The notes beneath the pieces are model-generated. The model did no database searches. It was not told where the DNA came from and was given only the letters and a program-made list of their open reading frames with translations. The translations under genes and the position numbers were made by a program. DNA of 42,154 nucleotides from Lachnospiraceae bacterium (GTDB lineage: Bacteria; Bacillota; Clostridia; Lachnospirales; Lachnospiraceae), in assembly GCA_024691145.1 (NCBI GenBank), contig JAILNW010000050.1, positions 1 through 42,154 of the forward strand, given 5' to 3'. Positions 24,903-33,194 of the stretch are shown piece by piece (the stretch's first letter is position 1; every line of letters begins with the position of its first letter).

Positions 24903-25712
24903 TTATTTATAAAATGTTCTTACAAGGTTTCCTATAACAAGATTCCAGCCATCAGCAAGTACAAATAAGAGAATCTTAAATGGCATTGATATTGTGGTTG
25001 GTGGTAACATCATCATACCCATTGACATAAGTGTTGATGCCACAACCATATCAATTATTATAAATGGTATATAAATAACAAATCCAATTATAAATGCCGT
25101 TCTTAATTCGCTTATAACAAATGCAGGTATCAGAACACTTGTTGGAATGTCTTCTCTTGTTTCTATAGGATTTTCTTCTGTATCAATTCCTGCAATTTCT
25201 GTAAATAAAGCCAAATCCTTTGTTCTTGTCTGCTCAAACATAAAGTCTCTTAAAGGCTCTATTGCAAGTTCTATAGCTTCTTCTGTCTTTATCTTTCCTT
25301 CCTGTGCAGGAACAATTGCTGTCTCATTAATCTTCGTAAATACAGGTGTCATAATAAACACAGTTAAAAATAAAGTAAGACCAATTAACACCTGATTTGG
25401 AGGAGTTGTCTGAGTTCCCAAAGCACTTCTTAAAAAGTGCAAAACCACAACAATTCTAGTAAAGCACGTAACCAGTACCAGAATAGCCGGTGCAAGTGAA
25501 ATAACTGTAAGTATAAGCAAAATTCTAAGTGTACTTGACAATGAATTACTTTCATCATTATCTGGAACAGATAATGTTACAGAGTAATCATCATTGGTTC
25601 TTTCGCTTGCATAGGCCTTAACACCAGTAAAAGCCGCTATAGAAATAATAACCATAATATATATTGCTATTGCTACAATGTATCTTTTTTTATTATTCTT
25701 CTTTTTCTTCAT
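24903..25712 (-). CDS. fliP: Flagellar export gate protein FliP
   Basis: A 269-residue export-gate protein with an N-terminal signal sequence (YIVAIAIYIMVIISIAAFTG) and four membrane helices. Conserved blocks include FTRIVVVLHFLRSALGTQ, PPNQVLIGLTLFLTVFIM and SELRTAFIIGFVIYIPFI. The start lies 20 bp inside the 3' end of fliO with AAGG upstream, indicating coupled translation. Confidence 0.96.
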   Translation of the reverse strand: MKKKKNNKKRYIVAIAIYIMVIISIAAFTGVKAYASERTNDDYSVTLSVPDNDESNSLSSTLRILLILTVISLAPAILVLVTCFTRIVVVLHFLRSALGTQTTPPNQVLIGLTLFLTVFIMTPVFTKINETAIVPAQEGKIKTEEAIELAIEPLRDFMFEQTRTKDLALFTEIAGIDTEENPIETREDIPTSVLIPAFVISELRTAFIIGFVIYIPFIIIDMVVASTLMSMGMMMLPPTTISMPFKILLFVLADGWNLVIGNLVRTFYK

Positions 25713-26157
25713 TCTTATCAGCCTTTGTTACCTTTTGTTTTACCTTTTCAAACAGTTCTTTAAAATCCACAGTTTCTACATTCTTCTTTTCAAAGTTAAT
25801 TTTATCTTCATCAATTGTTGATATAACATCTACTTTTTCCTTGCTGATACCAAGTGCATAGTATTTATCAGCAATTTTAACTATCTGAATACTCTGATTC
25901 TGAGATATCCTGAATACTTCTATTACATTTATGTTACGACACTGATTTATGCCCATTCCATTTTTTCCAAGCCATTTTGTTACATACACAGCACCGTATA
26001 ATATAATTATAAATAACAAAAGAAGCCCCAAAAGTTGCAATATACTGTCGCCGGAATTATTAACGCCATATACTGGCTCTTTTTCCGTCACCATATAAAC
26101 CCTTGCAATTTTTGGAGCTCCCCATGCTTCAATTATGCTCTTATAATTATTTATCAT
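25693..26157 (-). CDS. fliO: Flagellar export assembly protein FliO (FliZ of Bacillus)
   Basis: A 154-residue single-pass membrane protein that helps assemble the FliP/FliQ/FliR core. The membrane segment ILQLLGLLLLFIIILYGAVYV is followed by the conserved cytoplasmic block INVIEVFRISQNQSIQIVKIADKYYALGIS and a charged tail. The ATG is one base after the cheY stop with AGGA nearby; an internal ATG at codon 22 (MVTEKEPVYG) is an alternative. Assignment rests on position and the short family pattern, as FliO diverges quickly. Confidence 0.85.
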   Translation of the reverse strand: MINNYKSIIEAWGAPKIARVYMVTEKEPVYGVNNSGDSILQLLGLLLLFIIILYGAVYVTKWLGKNGMGINQCRNINVIEVFRISQNQSIQIVKIADKYYALGISKEKVDVISTIDEDKINFEKKNVETVDFKELFEKVKQKVTKADKNEEKEE

Positions 26158-26158
26158 T

Positions 26159-26521
26159 TTATCCTATGGCTTTTTTTACTGCTTCTAATACTCTGTCTGC
26201 CTGGAATGGTTTTACTATAAAGTCCTTTGCACCTGACTGGATTGATTCAATAACCATTGCCTGCTGTCCCATTGCAGAGCACATAATAACATTTGCATCA
26301 GCATCAACTGATTTGATTTTCTTAAGTGCCTGAATTCCATCCATCTCTGGCATTGTTATATCCATCATAACAAGATCAGGTTTTACTTCATTAAATTTTT
26401 CTACTGCCTTTGCTCCGTTTTCAGCTTCTCCTGCGATGGTATACCCATTCTTAGATAAAATATCCTTAATCATCATTCTCATAAATGCCGCATCATCGCA
26501 AATTAAAATAGACTTTCCCAT
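26159..26521 (-). CDS. cheY: Chemotaxis response regulator CheY
   Basis: A 120-residue single receiver domain. The acidic pocket is Asp9-Asp10 (LICDDAAFMR), the phosphorylation site is Asp54 (LVMMDITMPEMDG), with the conserved Ser in IMCSAMGQ and Lys in VKPF. CheY-P binds the FliM/FliY switch and changes rotation bias; CheC and FliY remove the phosphate. The location between fliY and fliO matches Bacillus subtilis. AGGAGAG precedes the ATG. Confidence 0.96.
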   Translation of the reverse strand: MGKSILICDDAAFMRMMIKDILSKNGYTIAGEAENGAKAVEKFNEVKPDLVMMDITMPEMDGIQALKKIKSVDADANVIMCSAMGQQAMVIESIQSGAKDFIVKPFQADRVLEAVKKAIG

Positions 26522-26539
26522 ATGACTATCTCTCCTATA

Positions 26540-27763
26540 CTACTTAGTAATTTCTGTTATTCTTATGCCAAAACATTCATCTATAACAACAACCTCTCCC
26601 TTAGCAACAAACTTGCCATTTACAAGTACATCTACAGGCTCCCCGGCAAGTTTATTAAGTTCTACTATGGTACCTGGCTTAAACTCAAGAATCTCATGAA
26701 TTGACCTTGTTGTTCTTCCAAGTTCTACAGTAACCTCAAGAGGTACATCCATTATAAGATCAATGTTCTCTGTTTGTAGCGCAGGATTAACAGCTTGATT
26801 AAAGGCTGCAAATTGCGCTGGTGCCACATTAATATTCTGCTGTACAAATCCAGGCTGCTGGTACATACCATTTGGTGGCATCTGCATCGCCGGCATCTGA
26901 TACATCATATTAGGTGGCATACCCTGTTGCATATTCCCCATCATGTATTGTTGCATATCCATTCCAGGAACCTGCTGCATCGGCTGCGGCACAGGCTGTG
27001 GCTGCGGCTGTGGCTGTGGTTCTGGTTGTGGCGCCTGTTCTTTTTTAGGCTCCTCCTTAGGAGCTTCTTTTGGTGCTGCATCCGCTTCGGATAATTCACT
27101 AAAAGTCCTAAATAACTCCTTCGCAAAATCCATCGGATACATCTGCATTAACTGACTGTCAATAAGTCCTTCAATTACAAGTTTAAATGATACCTTTACA
27201 AAAGTATCCTTTAAAAATGCCATGGAACTTTCTTCAGCTACTGAAGAACTGTCAGTAATAGGTATTGTTGTTGGAGGACTTATATCTATCTTTCTTTCTA
27301 ACATAGATGACATTGCTGTTGAAGCAGCTCCCATCATCTGGTTCATGGCTTCAGATATTGCACTCATATGGAGTTCTGTTAATTCCACATCATCAACATC
27401 TGTTCCAGTACCTCCCATCATAAGATCTGTAATTATTCTTACATCTCTTTCTTTTAACAAAAGTAAATTGTTGCCACTAAGTCCTTCCTTAAACATTATA
27501 TCAATTGTAACACCTGGTTCGTCAAATATTCCTTCTATGTCATTCCATGTTGAATATTCAACCTTAGGTGTTGTAATTATAACCTTCTTATTTACTATGG
27601 TAGATAATGTAGTTGCAGCAGTTCCCATGCTTATATTGGATATTTCTCCAATAGCATCTTCTTCTTCTGGTGTCAGTGAAACGGTGTTGTTAGTCGGGAT
27701 TGTGCCATTCTCAATTCCACTAAGTAAAGCATTAATTTCCTCTTGAGATAAAATACTATCCAT
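26540..27763 (-). CDS. fliY: Flagellar switch protein FliY (CheC-like plus FliN domains)
   Basis: A 407-residue switch protein. The N-terminus (MDSILSQEEINALLSG) matches the CheY-binding segment found in FliM/FliY. A CheC-like phosphatase domain (about 30-225) keeps both ExxN sites, Glu40/Asn43 and Glu138/Asn141. A Pro/Gln/Met-rich linker covers about 229-330, followed by a C-terminal FliN domain (about 332-407: MDVPLEVTVELGRTTRSIHE). It therefore acts both as C-ring subunit and as CheY-P phosphatase. The start overlaps the end of fliM by 8 bp with AGAGGAG inside fliM. Confidence 0.95.
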   Translation of the reverse strand: MDSILSQEEINALLSGIENGTIPTNNTVSLTPEEEDAIGEISNISMGTAATTLSTIVNKKVIITTPKVEYSTWNDIEGIFDEPGVTIDIMFKEGLSGNNLLLLKERDVRIITDLMMGGTGTDVDDVELTELHMSAISEAMNQMMGAASTAMSSMLERKIDISPPTTIPITDSSSVAEESSMAFLKDTFVKVSFKLVIEGLIDSQLMQMYPMDFAKELFRTFSELSEADAAPKEAPKEEPKKEQAPQPEPQPQPQPQPVPQPMQQVPGMDMQQYMMGNMQQGMPPNMMYQMPAMQMPPNGMYQQPGFVQQNINVAPAQFAAFNQAVNPALQTENIDLIMDVPLEVTVELGRTTRSIHEILEFKPGTIVELNKLAGEPVDVLVNGKFVAKGEVVVIDECFGIRITEITK

Positions 27764-28748
27764 CCTCTTGCTCCTCTCTGATCACTGATTTGATTTTTAC
27801 TGCATATGAATCCTTAATGGAGCCTGGTACAGCAGTAAACTTATGCATGTTTCCTACATATATATCAAGTTCGTCATCAATCCTTTTATCGAGCTTAATT
27901 ATATCTCCCCTTTGTAAATTGCTGAATTCACTTACCGAAATTACACTGTTACCCAATACCACCTTAACTGGTATATTTGCCCTTGAAATTGCACTTTCTA
28001 TAGCATCCTTATATGTAACCTCTTCTCTTTCCTGAATACTTGAATACCAGAATTTAGTATTAAGTTTATCTATAACTGGTTCAAGGCAGGCATATGGCAT
28101 ACATATACTTGCAAGTCCTGATATTTCACCCATTTGAATACTTAGAGAAACTATAGATGTCATTTCATTAGGTGAATAAATCTGGGCAAACTGTGCGTTA
28201 GTTTCTATTCTTTCTAGTTTAGGTTCAATATGTACAACATTTTCCCATGGTTCAACCAATAAACCTACACATATATTGAAAACCTTTCCAAGTATGGAAA
28301 GTTCTATTTCTGAAAATTCCCTGCTTTTGTTAAGGGGCAATCCCTTGCCTCCAAGCAGTCTGTCAACCATTGCAAAGCCAAGACTAGAGTCGATTGATAA
28401 TATTATACTTCCATTAAGAGGTACAATATCAATAATACCAAATAATACAGGGCTCGACAATGCATTCGAAAACTCATGATATGTTATAGCTTCCGAATTT
28501 AGCAAACTAACCTGCACATTTTTTCTTAAATACAATGGAAAATGTGTTGCTAACAATCTTCCATAATGTTCATATATTATCTCTAATGTCCTTAAGTGCT
28601 CCTTAGAAAACTTGGCTGGTCTTGCAAAATCATAATTCGAAACAACTTTTTCATTTCCTTTATTTATTATGCTTTCTGCCGTCAGTTCACCACTATCCAA
28701 AGCAGCCAAAAGGTTATCAATTTCATTTTGTGATAATACATCGCTCAT
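27756..28748 (-). CDS. fliM: Flagellar motor switch protein FliM
   Basis: A 330-residue C-ring protein. The N-terminal peptide LSQNEIDNLLAALDSGE binds CheY-P; the middle CheC-like domain includes LSSPVLFGIIDIVPLNGSII and FAMVDRLLGGKG; the C-terminal FliN-like domain contains VKVVLGNSVISVSEFSNLQ. GGAGGTGAGACT precedes the ATG. The 117-bp gap upstream carries a promoter-like sequence, so the fliM-onward section may have extra transcription. Confidence 0.96.
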   Translation of the reverse strand: MSDVLSQNEIDNLLAALDSGELTAESIINKGNEKVVSNYDFARPAKFSKEHLRTLEIIYEHYGRLLATHFPLYLRKNVQVSLLNSEAITYHEFSNALSSPVLFGIIDIVPLNGSIILSIDSSLGFAMVDRLLGGKGLPLNKSREFSEIELSILGKVFNICVGLLVEPWENVVHIEPKLERIETNAQFAQIYSPNEMTSIVSLSIQMGEISGLASICMPYACLEPVIDKLNTKFWYSSIQEREEVTYKDAIESAISRANIPVKVVLGNSVISVSEFSNLQRGDIIKLDKRIDDELDIYVGNMHKFTAVPGSIKDSYAVKIKSVIREEQEDG

Positions 28749-28792
28749 AGTCTCACCTCCGAACGATTTATCATAAATAAACTGTTTGTATT

Positions 28793-28821
28793 ATAATACC
28801 ACAAATTGAGACTTTTTTAAA
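28793..28821 (-). promoter_or_regulatory. Promoter-like sequence before fliM
   Basis: On the minus strand TGGTATTAT (28801-28793) gives an extended -10, with an overlapping TATAAT 3 bases downstream, and TTTAAA (28821-28816) stands at 17-base spacing. It lies in the 117-bp gap between fliL and fliM, followed by a leader of about 38 bases. A CodY-box-like sequence (28833-28847) lies just upstream. AT-rich sequence produces such matches by chance, so confidence is moderate. Confidence 0.5.
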
Positions 28822-28865
28822 GGTAAATTTGTAAATTTCTTAAAATTTTTTCTAATTTTTTCCTT

Positions 28866-29375
28866 TTATTGGAAAGCAACACTACCAAATGAAATATCTA
28901 CAACTATTTTTGTTTCAAATTCATCTGCTATATCAAGTAATATTGCTGCCTTAATATCATCCTTCTTTTCCTGTGCCTCAGTTTTCGTATACTTTGAATA
29001 CTCTGAGGAAATAATATCTAATATTTTTATTTCATTCGTTATTATTTTCTGGCTTGCACTTGAGTAATCCTCTGCTGTTTTATTTAACATTAATGATATT
29101 CCATTTATAGCTGCATAAGAATCCGCTGTATCCTTTTCTCCTTTTTTAAGGTTAATTGTTACTGTCTTTTCATTGAATACATAAGTTTCCTGATCATATA
29201 TACTTAGTTCTTTACCATTTGTCTTTAATTCCAGATCAATTGCTTCTGCAACTTTATATACCAGCTTGTTGGTATTTTTTGCACTTGGAACAACAACAAA
29301 CAGCATAACAGCCGTCATAACCAAATTAGCAAGACTTACAGCAAGTATAATTATTGTTAAAATATTCTTTTTCAT
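28866..29375 (-). CDS. fliL: Flagellar basal body protein FliL
   Basis: A 169-residue single-pass membrane protein around the stator and basal body. Membrane segment ILTIIILAVSLANLVMTAVMLFVV (about 5-28), then an extracytoplasmic domain ending in the FliL-like block KKDDIKAAILLDIADEFETKIVVDISFGSVAF. GGAGGTAGTGT precedes the ATG. FliL sequences vary widely, so the call relies on position between motB and fliM as well as topology. Confidence 0.85.
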   Translation of the reverse strand: MKKNILTIIILAVSLANLVMTAVMLFVVVPSAKNTNKLVYKVAEAIDLELKTNGKELSIYDQETYVFNEKTVTINLKKGEKDTADSYAAINGISLMLNKTAEDYSSASQKIITNEIKILDIISSEYSKYTKTEAQEKKDDIKAAILLDIADEFETKIVVDISFGSVAFQ

Positions 29376-29387
29376 ACACTACCTCCA

Positions 29388-30197
29388 TTACTCTGTGTAA
29401 ATCTTAAACTCAACTCTTCTGTTTTTTGCCCTGCCTTCTGCTGTCTGATTATCGGCAATTGGTTCATATTCACTTCTTCCTGAAGCTTCTAATGTTGATG
29501 GGTCTAATAATTTTGCCGTAACCATGTACTTCCACACATTATATGCTCTGTCACTTGAAAGCATCATATTATCTGCATATTTTCCGCTTGTCATAGGTAC
29601 ATTGTCAGTGTGGCCTTCTATTTTAATTAAATTTTTATCATAGTTCTTTAATATATCACCTATCCTTGATAACACTCTTTCAGCTTCTGGCTTTACATCT
29701 GATTTACCAGAATCAAATAATATTGCTCCATTTATAGATATTTTTACATACTGGTATTTTGAATCTATTGATACTTCAATGGTATTCTCAATATTATTCT
29801 CCTCAGCCATTTTTGATACATCTTCATACAATTCTTCAGTTTTCTGTTTGTTAAGTTCTTCGATTAATTCAAACGCACTTTCCTCTGTCATTTCCTCAGG
29901 TGTCAGCGTTTCTTCTTTTTTTCCTGTGTCCTTCTCATATTTTTCAAGATTATCAATCTGATTAACATTTGTAGGGAACAGATTGCTTGCCTCAATTACC
30001 TGTCCCTGCTTCGCACTGAATATACTAAAACTTGAATTAAATGACTGTACAAGTTCAGCATATTTCTCAGCATCTACACTGGACATGGAAAATAAAAGTA
30101 CGAAAAAGCACAGTAATAAATTCATTAAATCACTAAACGTCGCCATCCAGGCTGGTGAACCAGCTGGTGCGTCTTCTTGTTTTTTCTTTTTAGCCAT
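29388..30197 (-). CDS. motB: Flagellar stator protein MotB
   Basis: A 269-residue stator subunit. The single membrane helix carries the proton-binding Asp23 in WMATFSDLMNLLLCFFVLLF. The C-terminal OmpA-like peptidoglycan-binding domain (about 150-269) contains FDSGKSDVKPEAERVL, IEGHTDNVPM and AKNRRVEFKIY. A proton-type rather than sodium-type stator is likely but cannot be fixed from sequence alone. GGAGGCACAT precedes the ATG; motA lies 20 bp upstream. Confidence 0.96.
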   Translation of the reverse strand: MAKKKKQEDAPAGSPAWMATFSDLMNLLLCFFVLLFSMSSVDAEKYAELVQSFNSSFSIFSAKQGQVIEASNLFPTNVNQIDNLEKYEKDTGKKEETLTPEEMTEESAFELIEELNKQKTEELYEDVSKMAEENNIENTIEVSIDSKYQYVKISINGAILFDSGKSDVKPEAERVLSRIGDILKNYDKNLIKIEGHTDNVPMTSGKYADNMMLSSDRAYNVWKYMVTAKLLDPSTLEASGRSEYEPIADNQTAEGRAKNRRVEFKIYTE

Positions 30198-30217
30198 ATG
30201 TGCCTCCGTTATAAACC

Positions 30218-31021
30218 TTATTCATTCGAATCTGATATTATTTCTCTGTCTTTAGGAGCCATAAATGATTTTAATTTTTCCTCTATAACTCTTGGATTTT
30301 CTCCTGCCTGTATAGATAACAGACCTTCCACAACAATCTGCTTATTTGATATCTCCACAGAATTTCTTCTTTTTAATTTTGTTGCAATAGGTGTTGCTAT
30401 CCAGTTTGCAAGAAGTGAGCCATAAAATGTTGTAATCAGTGCTACCGCCATATTAGGTCCAACGGAACCTACATCGTCAGACATATTTTTTAACATGTTA
30501 ACAAGACCTATCAGGGTACCAATCATACCCCAAGCAGGTCCCATAGACGCAACATTTTCCCAAAATGCTATATTATCCTTATGTCTTTCTTCAAGTGCCT
30601 CAAGTTCAGTTTCCATAATTCTTGAAACAAATTCCGGATCAGTACCATCAACGATTAACATAAGACCTTTCTTTAAAAATATATCCTCTGTATTATTAGC
30701 TGTATCCTCGAGGGCCAAAAGGCCCTCTTTTCTTGCTATATTAGATAACTCAATAATAGACTTTATTGTATCACTGCCATTTATATCATCCTTTTTTATT
30801 GCAAATTTTATACTTTTTAATTTAGTTAAAAAGTCTGGAAATCCGCCTGTCATCGCAAGGACACACATAAATGCTCCACCTAATGTAATAAGTATAGAAG
30901 GAACATCAATAAAACTCTGGACTTTTGTAAAGTCAAATGACATGTTTGCCTGGTCAAATGTCATACCAAATATACATAATACAAAACATAATACTAAACC
31001 TACAATAGTTGCTAAATCCAC
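30218..31021 (-). CDS. motA: Flagellar stator protein MotA (GTG start)
   Basis: A 267-residue membrane protein with four helices that forms the ion channel with MotB. The opening DLATIVGLVLCFVLCIFGMT is typical, as is the C-terminal helix-pair block ASMGPAWGMIGTLIGLVNML with its conserved prolines. The first codon is GTG, overlapping the flbD stop by one base (TAGTG), with GGCGGGTG upstream; no better ATG exists. Coupled translation from flbD is likely. Confidence 0.95.
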   Translation of the reverse strand: MDLATIVGLVLCFVLCIFGMTFDQANMSFDFTKVQSFIDVPSILITLGGAFMCVLAMTGGFPDFLTKLKSIKFAIKKDDINGSDTIKSIIELSNIARKEGLLALEDTANNTEDIFLKKGLMLIVDGTDPEFVSRIMETELEALEERHKDNIAFWENVASMGPAWGMIGTLIGLVNMLKNMSDDVGSVGPNMAVALITTFYGSLLANWIATPIATKLKRRNSVEISNKQIVVEGLLSIQAGENPRVIEEKLKSFMAPKDREIISDSNE

Positions 31022-31233
31022 TAAGAATCACCCGCCATCAGTTTATAGTTACATTTATTAATCTTATTTTTAAATGCAATTACTAGTTCTAAAATTTCTT
31101 CCTGAGACTGTTTTACAACGTATTTTTTTCCCGAAGTCAATGTTATAACTGTGTCAGGTGTTTCTTCTACAATTTCTATCAGATCACAGTTTAGCAAAAA
31201 GCCTTTTCCATTTATTCTGGTTAATTCAATCAT
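31021..31233 (-). CDS. flbD: FlbD family flagellar protein (SwrD-like)
   Basis: A 70-residue protein of the short FlbD family found between flgE and motA in Clostridia and Bacilli, where the Bacillus homologue (SwrD/YlzI) raises motor power. The pattern MIELTRINGKGFLLNCDLIE and ETPDTVITLTSGKKYVV is diagnostic. An upstream ATG at 31245 lies inside the ribosome binding site itself (GGAGG), so the ATG at 31233, spaced correctly from GGAGG, is chosen. Confidence 0.92.
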   Translation of the reverse strand: MIELTRINGKGFLLNCDLIEIVEETPDTVITLTSGKKYVVKQSQEEILELVIAFKNKINKCNYKLMAGDS

Positions 31234-31251
31234 GTAAGCCTCCAATGTTTA

Positions 31252-32712
31252 TTATCTCTTAAGATTTATTAATTCCTCAAGCAATGTATCCGAAGTTGTT
31301 ATAATTCTTGAATTTGCCTGGAATCCTCTCTGTGTTGTTATCATGTTAGTAAATTCTGTTGATATATCAACGTTACTCATTTCAAGTACACCAGTTGAGA
31401 AAGATAATCCTATCTCTGATATATCTTTTCCTATACCATCAAAGTCACCAGAACTTTGTGTTATCTTATACATATTGTTACCTATTGCTTCAAGTGCCGA
31501 TGGATTTGTAAACTGTGCTACAGCAATCTGTCCTAAAAGTTTTGTATCACCATTACTGTAAGCGGCATATATTCTTCCGTCTGTACCAACACTTACACCT
31601 TTATAAGCACCCTTTGTTTTACCAGCTCCAATACCAAGTTCTCTGTCTCCTCTTTCTGCTGTAATTGAAGAATTACCATTATCTTCGTACATTGTCATAG
31701 CAGAAAAATCTACATTTATGTCACTAAAAAGTCTTTCTGCACTTATGTCTCCAACTGAACCTGTGTTAATTTTAATTGTCATCTTATCTCCTGAAGTAGT
31801 TCCATCATCAATGCTTACAAACTTACCTGTTGAAGCATTAAATGTAAGTGTAGATGCAACACCAGAAAGTTCAACTTTTCCTGTATCCTCATCAACGTTT
31901 GTAAGAGTAAATTTATTATCTCCCAAATCTACACTAGGTGTTGGATCCTTTGCAACATATTTTGTCTGTCCATTTTCTTCTACCTTTTCTACAAAAATTG
32001 ATAATCCTTCATCATCTTTAATATCTGTAAGTTCAATATCATAAATGTTCTTATCAAGAGTATCCTGCTGAGTTAATTTGTATGCAGCAGTATATTTATT
32101 TCCTAGATTATCATAAAACTCCATCTGTAAAGTTCTTCCCTTTATAAGGGCTGTATCATTTTGATCAACGTTACCAGAAAAATACACTTCTGAAGTTCCT
32201 TCAGGTTCACTTGTCATATTATCAACAGTACTGATTTTTAATGGTTTTACAGATGTCTGAAGTATATTGTTTGGGTTATCAGGATCAACTCCCCAGCCCA
32301 TTACATATGCTCCTGCTTCTGTTGCCAGCATACCTTGTCCATCTTTATTAAATGCACCTGCTTTTGTAAAGTAGTTTGTTCCGCCCTGGCTTACAATAAA
32401 GAATGCTGTTCCATTAATCATAAGGTCAAGAGCATTATCTGTTCTTTGTGCTCCACCCTGTGCAGCCATATCTGTTGAAATAGATGCAACAGATGCACCA
32501 AGACCAATACTCATAGGGTTTGTACCTGCTTTACCCATTACAGGGTTTGGTGCAGTAGCTCCCTGAGATGTCTGATACAAAACATCTGAAAACTTTGTTG
32601 AACTGGCTTTAAAACCAATTGTATTTACGTTTGATATATTGTTACCTATAACGTCCATCGCTGTCTGATGAACCTTTAATCCTGAAATTCCTGAATATAA
32701 TGATCTTAACAT
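31252..32712 (-). CDS. flgE: Flagellar hook protein FlgE
   Basis: A 486-residue hook protein exported by the flagellar system. The N-terminal rod/hook signature is MLRSLYSGISGLKVHQTAMD and NNISNVNTIGFKASSTKF; the C-terminal helix (VDISTEFTNMITTQRGFQAN with LLEELINLKR) closes the coiled-coil core. The middle (about 150-400) is a variable Thr/Asp-rich exposed domain. AAGGAGGTTTTATT precedes the ATG. It follows flgD, whose product caps the hook. Confidence 0.96.
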   Translation of the reverse strand: MLRSLYSGISGLKVHQTAMDVIGNNISNVNTIGFKASSTKFSDVLYQTSQGATAPNPVMGKAGTNPMSIGLGASVASISTDMAAQGGAQRTDNALDLMINGTAFFIVSQGGTNYFTKAGAFNKDGQGMLATEAGAYVMGWGVDPDNPNNILQTSVKPLKISTVDNMTSEPEGTSEVYFSGNVDQNDTALIKGRTLQMEFYDNLGNKYTAAYKLTQQDTLDKNIYDIELTDIKDDEGLSIFVEKVEENGQTKYVAKDPTPSVDLGDNKFTLTNVDEDTGKVELSGVASTLTFNASTGKFVSIDDGTTSGDKMTIKINTGSVGDISAERLFSDINVDFSAMTMYEDNGNSSITAERGDRELGIGAGKTKGAYKGVSVGTDGRIYAAYSNGDTKLLGQIAVAQFTNPSALEAIGNNMYKITQSSGDFDGIGKDISEIGLSFSTGVLEMSNVDISTEFTNMITTQRGFQANSRIITTSDTLLEELINLKR

Positions 32713-32727
32713 AATAAAACCTCCTTA

Positions 32728-33171
32728 TTACTCGCCCTTAGTTATGTATGATGAATCATAAATATTTTCAACTGTTGATGCTTCATACTGGTTACCATTA
32801 ATATTTACATATGCTGTTCCGTTGGAAATAGATACTGACTCTACTATTCCGCTAACTGATTCTTTGGAACCATTACTAAGTTCGGAAGTAAGTTCTACAT
32901 ATTTTCCAACCATGCTCATTGCCTGCATGCTTGACATTGATGAACCTATATTCTGTAACTCTTCTACCTGTGAGTAAGTAGCAAGCTGTGCTATAAAATC
33001 TTCATTTGACTGTGGTTCAAGAGGATCCTGATTCTGCATCTGGGCAACTAATAACTGTAAAAATGCATCTTTTCCTAATTCCCCGCCTGCAACATCTTCT
33101 TTTTTATTCGTTCCAGAAGTTTTCTTTACGAATTCCCCATCAACCATAGGCTGTATTAACATATCACTCAT
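32728..33171 (-). CDS. flgD: Flagellar hook cap protein FlgD
   Basis: A 147-residue hook scaffolding protein. The conserved N-terminal region LGKDAFLQLLVAQMQNQDPLEP and FIAQLATYSQVEELQNIG is complete; as in Bacillus, the protein is short and lacks the extended Ig/tudor region of enterobacterial FlgD. The ATG at 33171 is chosen over an in-frame ATG at 33180, which directly abuts the AAAGG site. Confidence 0.94.
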   Translation of the reverse strand: MSDMLIQPMVDGEFVKKTSGTNKKEDVAGGELGKDAFLQLLVAQMQNQDPLEPQSNEDFIAQLATYSQVEELQNIGSSMSSMQAMSMVGKYVELTSELSNGSKESVSGIVESVSISNGTAYVNINGNQYEASTVENIYDSSYITKGE

Positions 33172-33194
33172 ATATAACATCCTTTCTAATCTAA

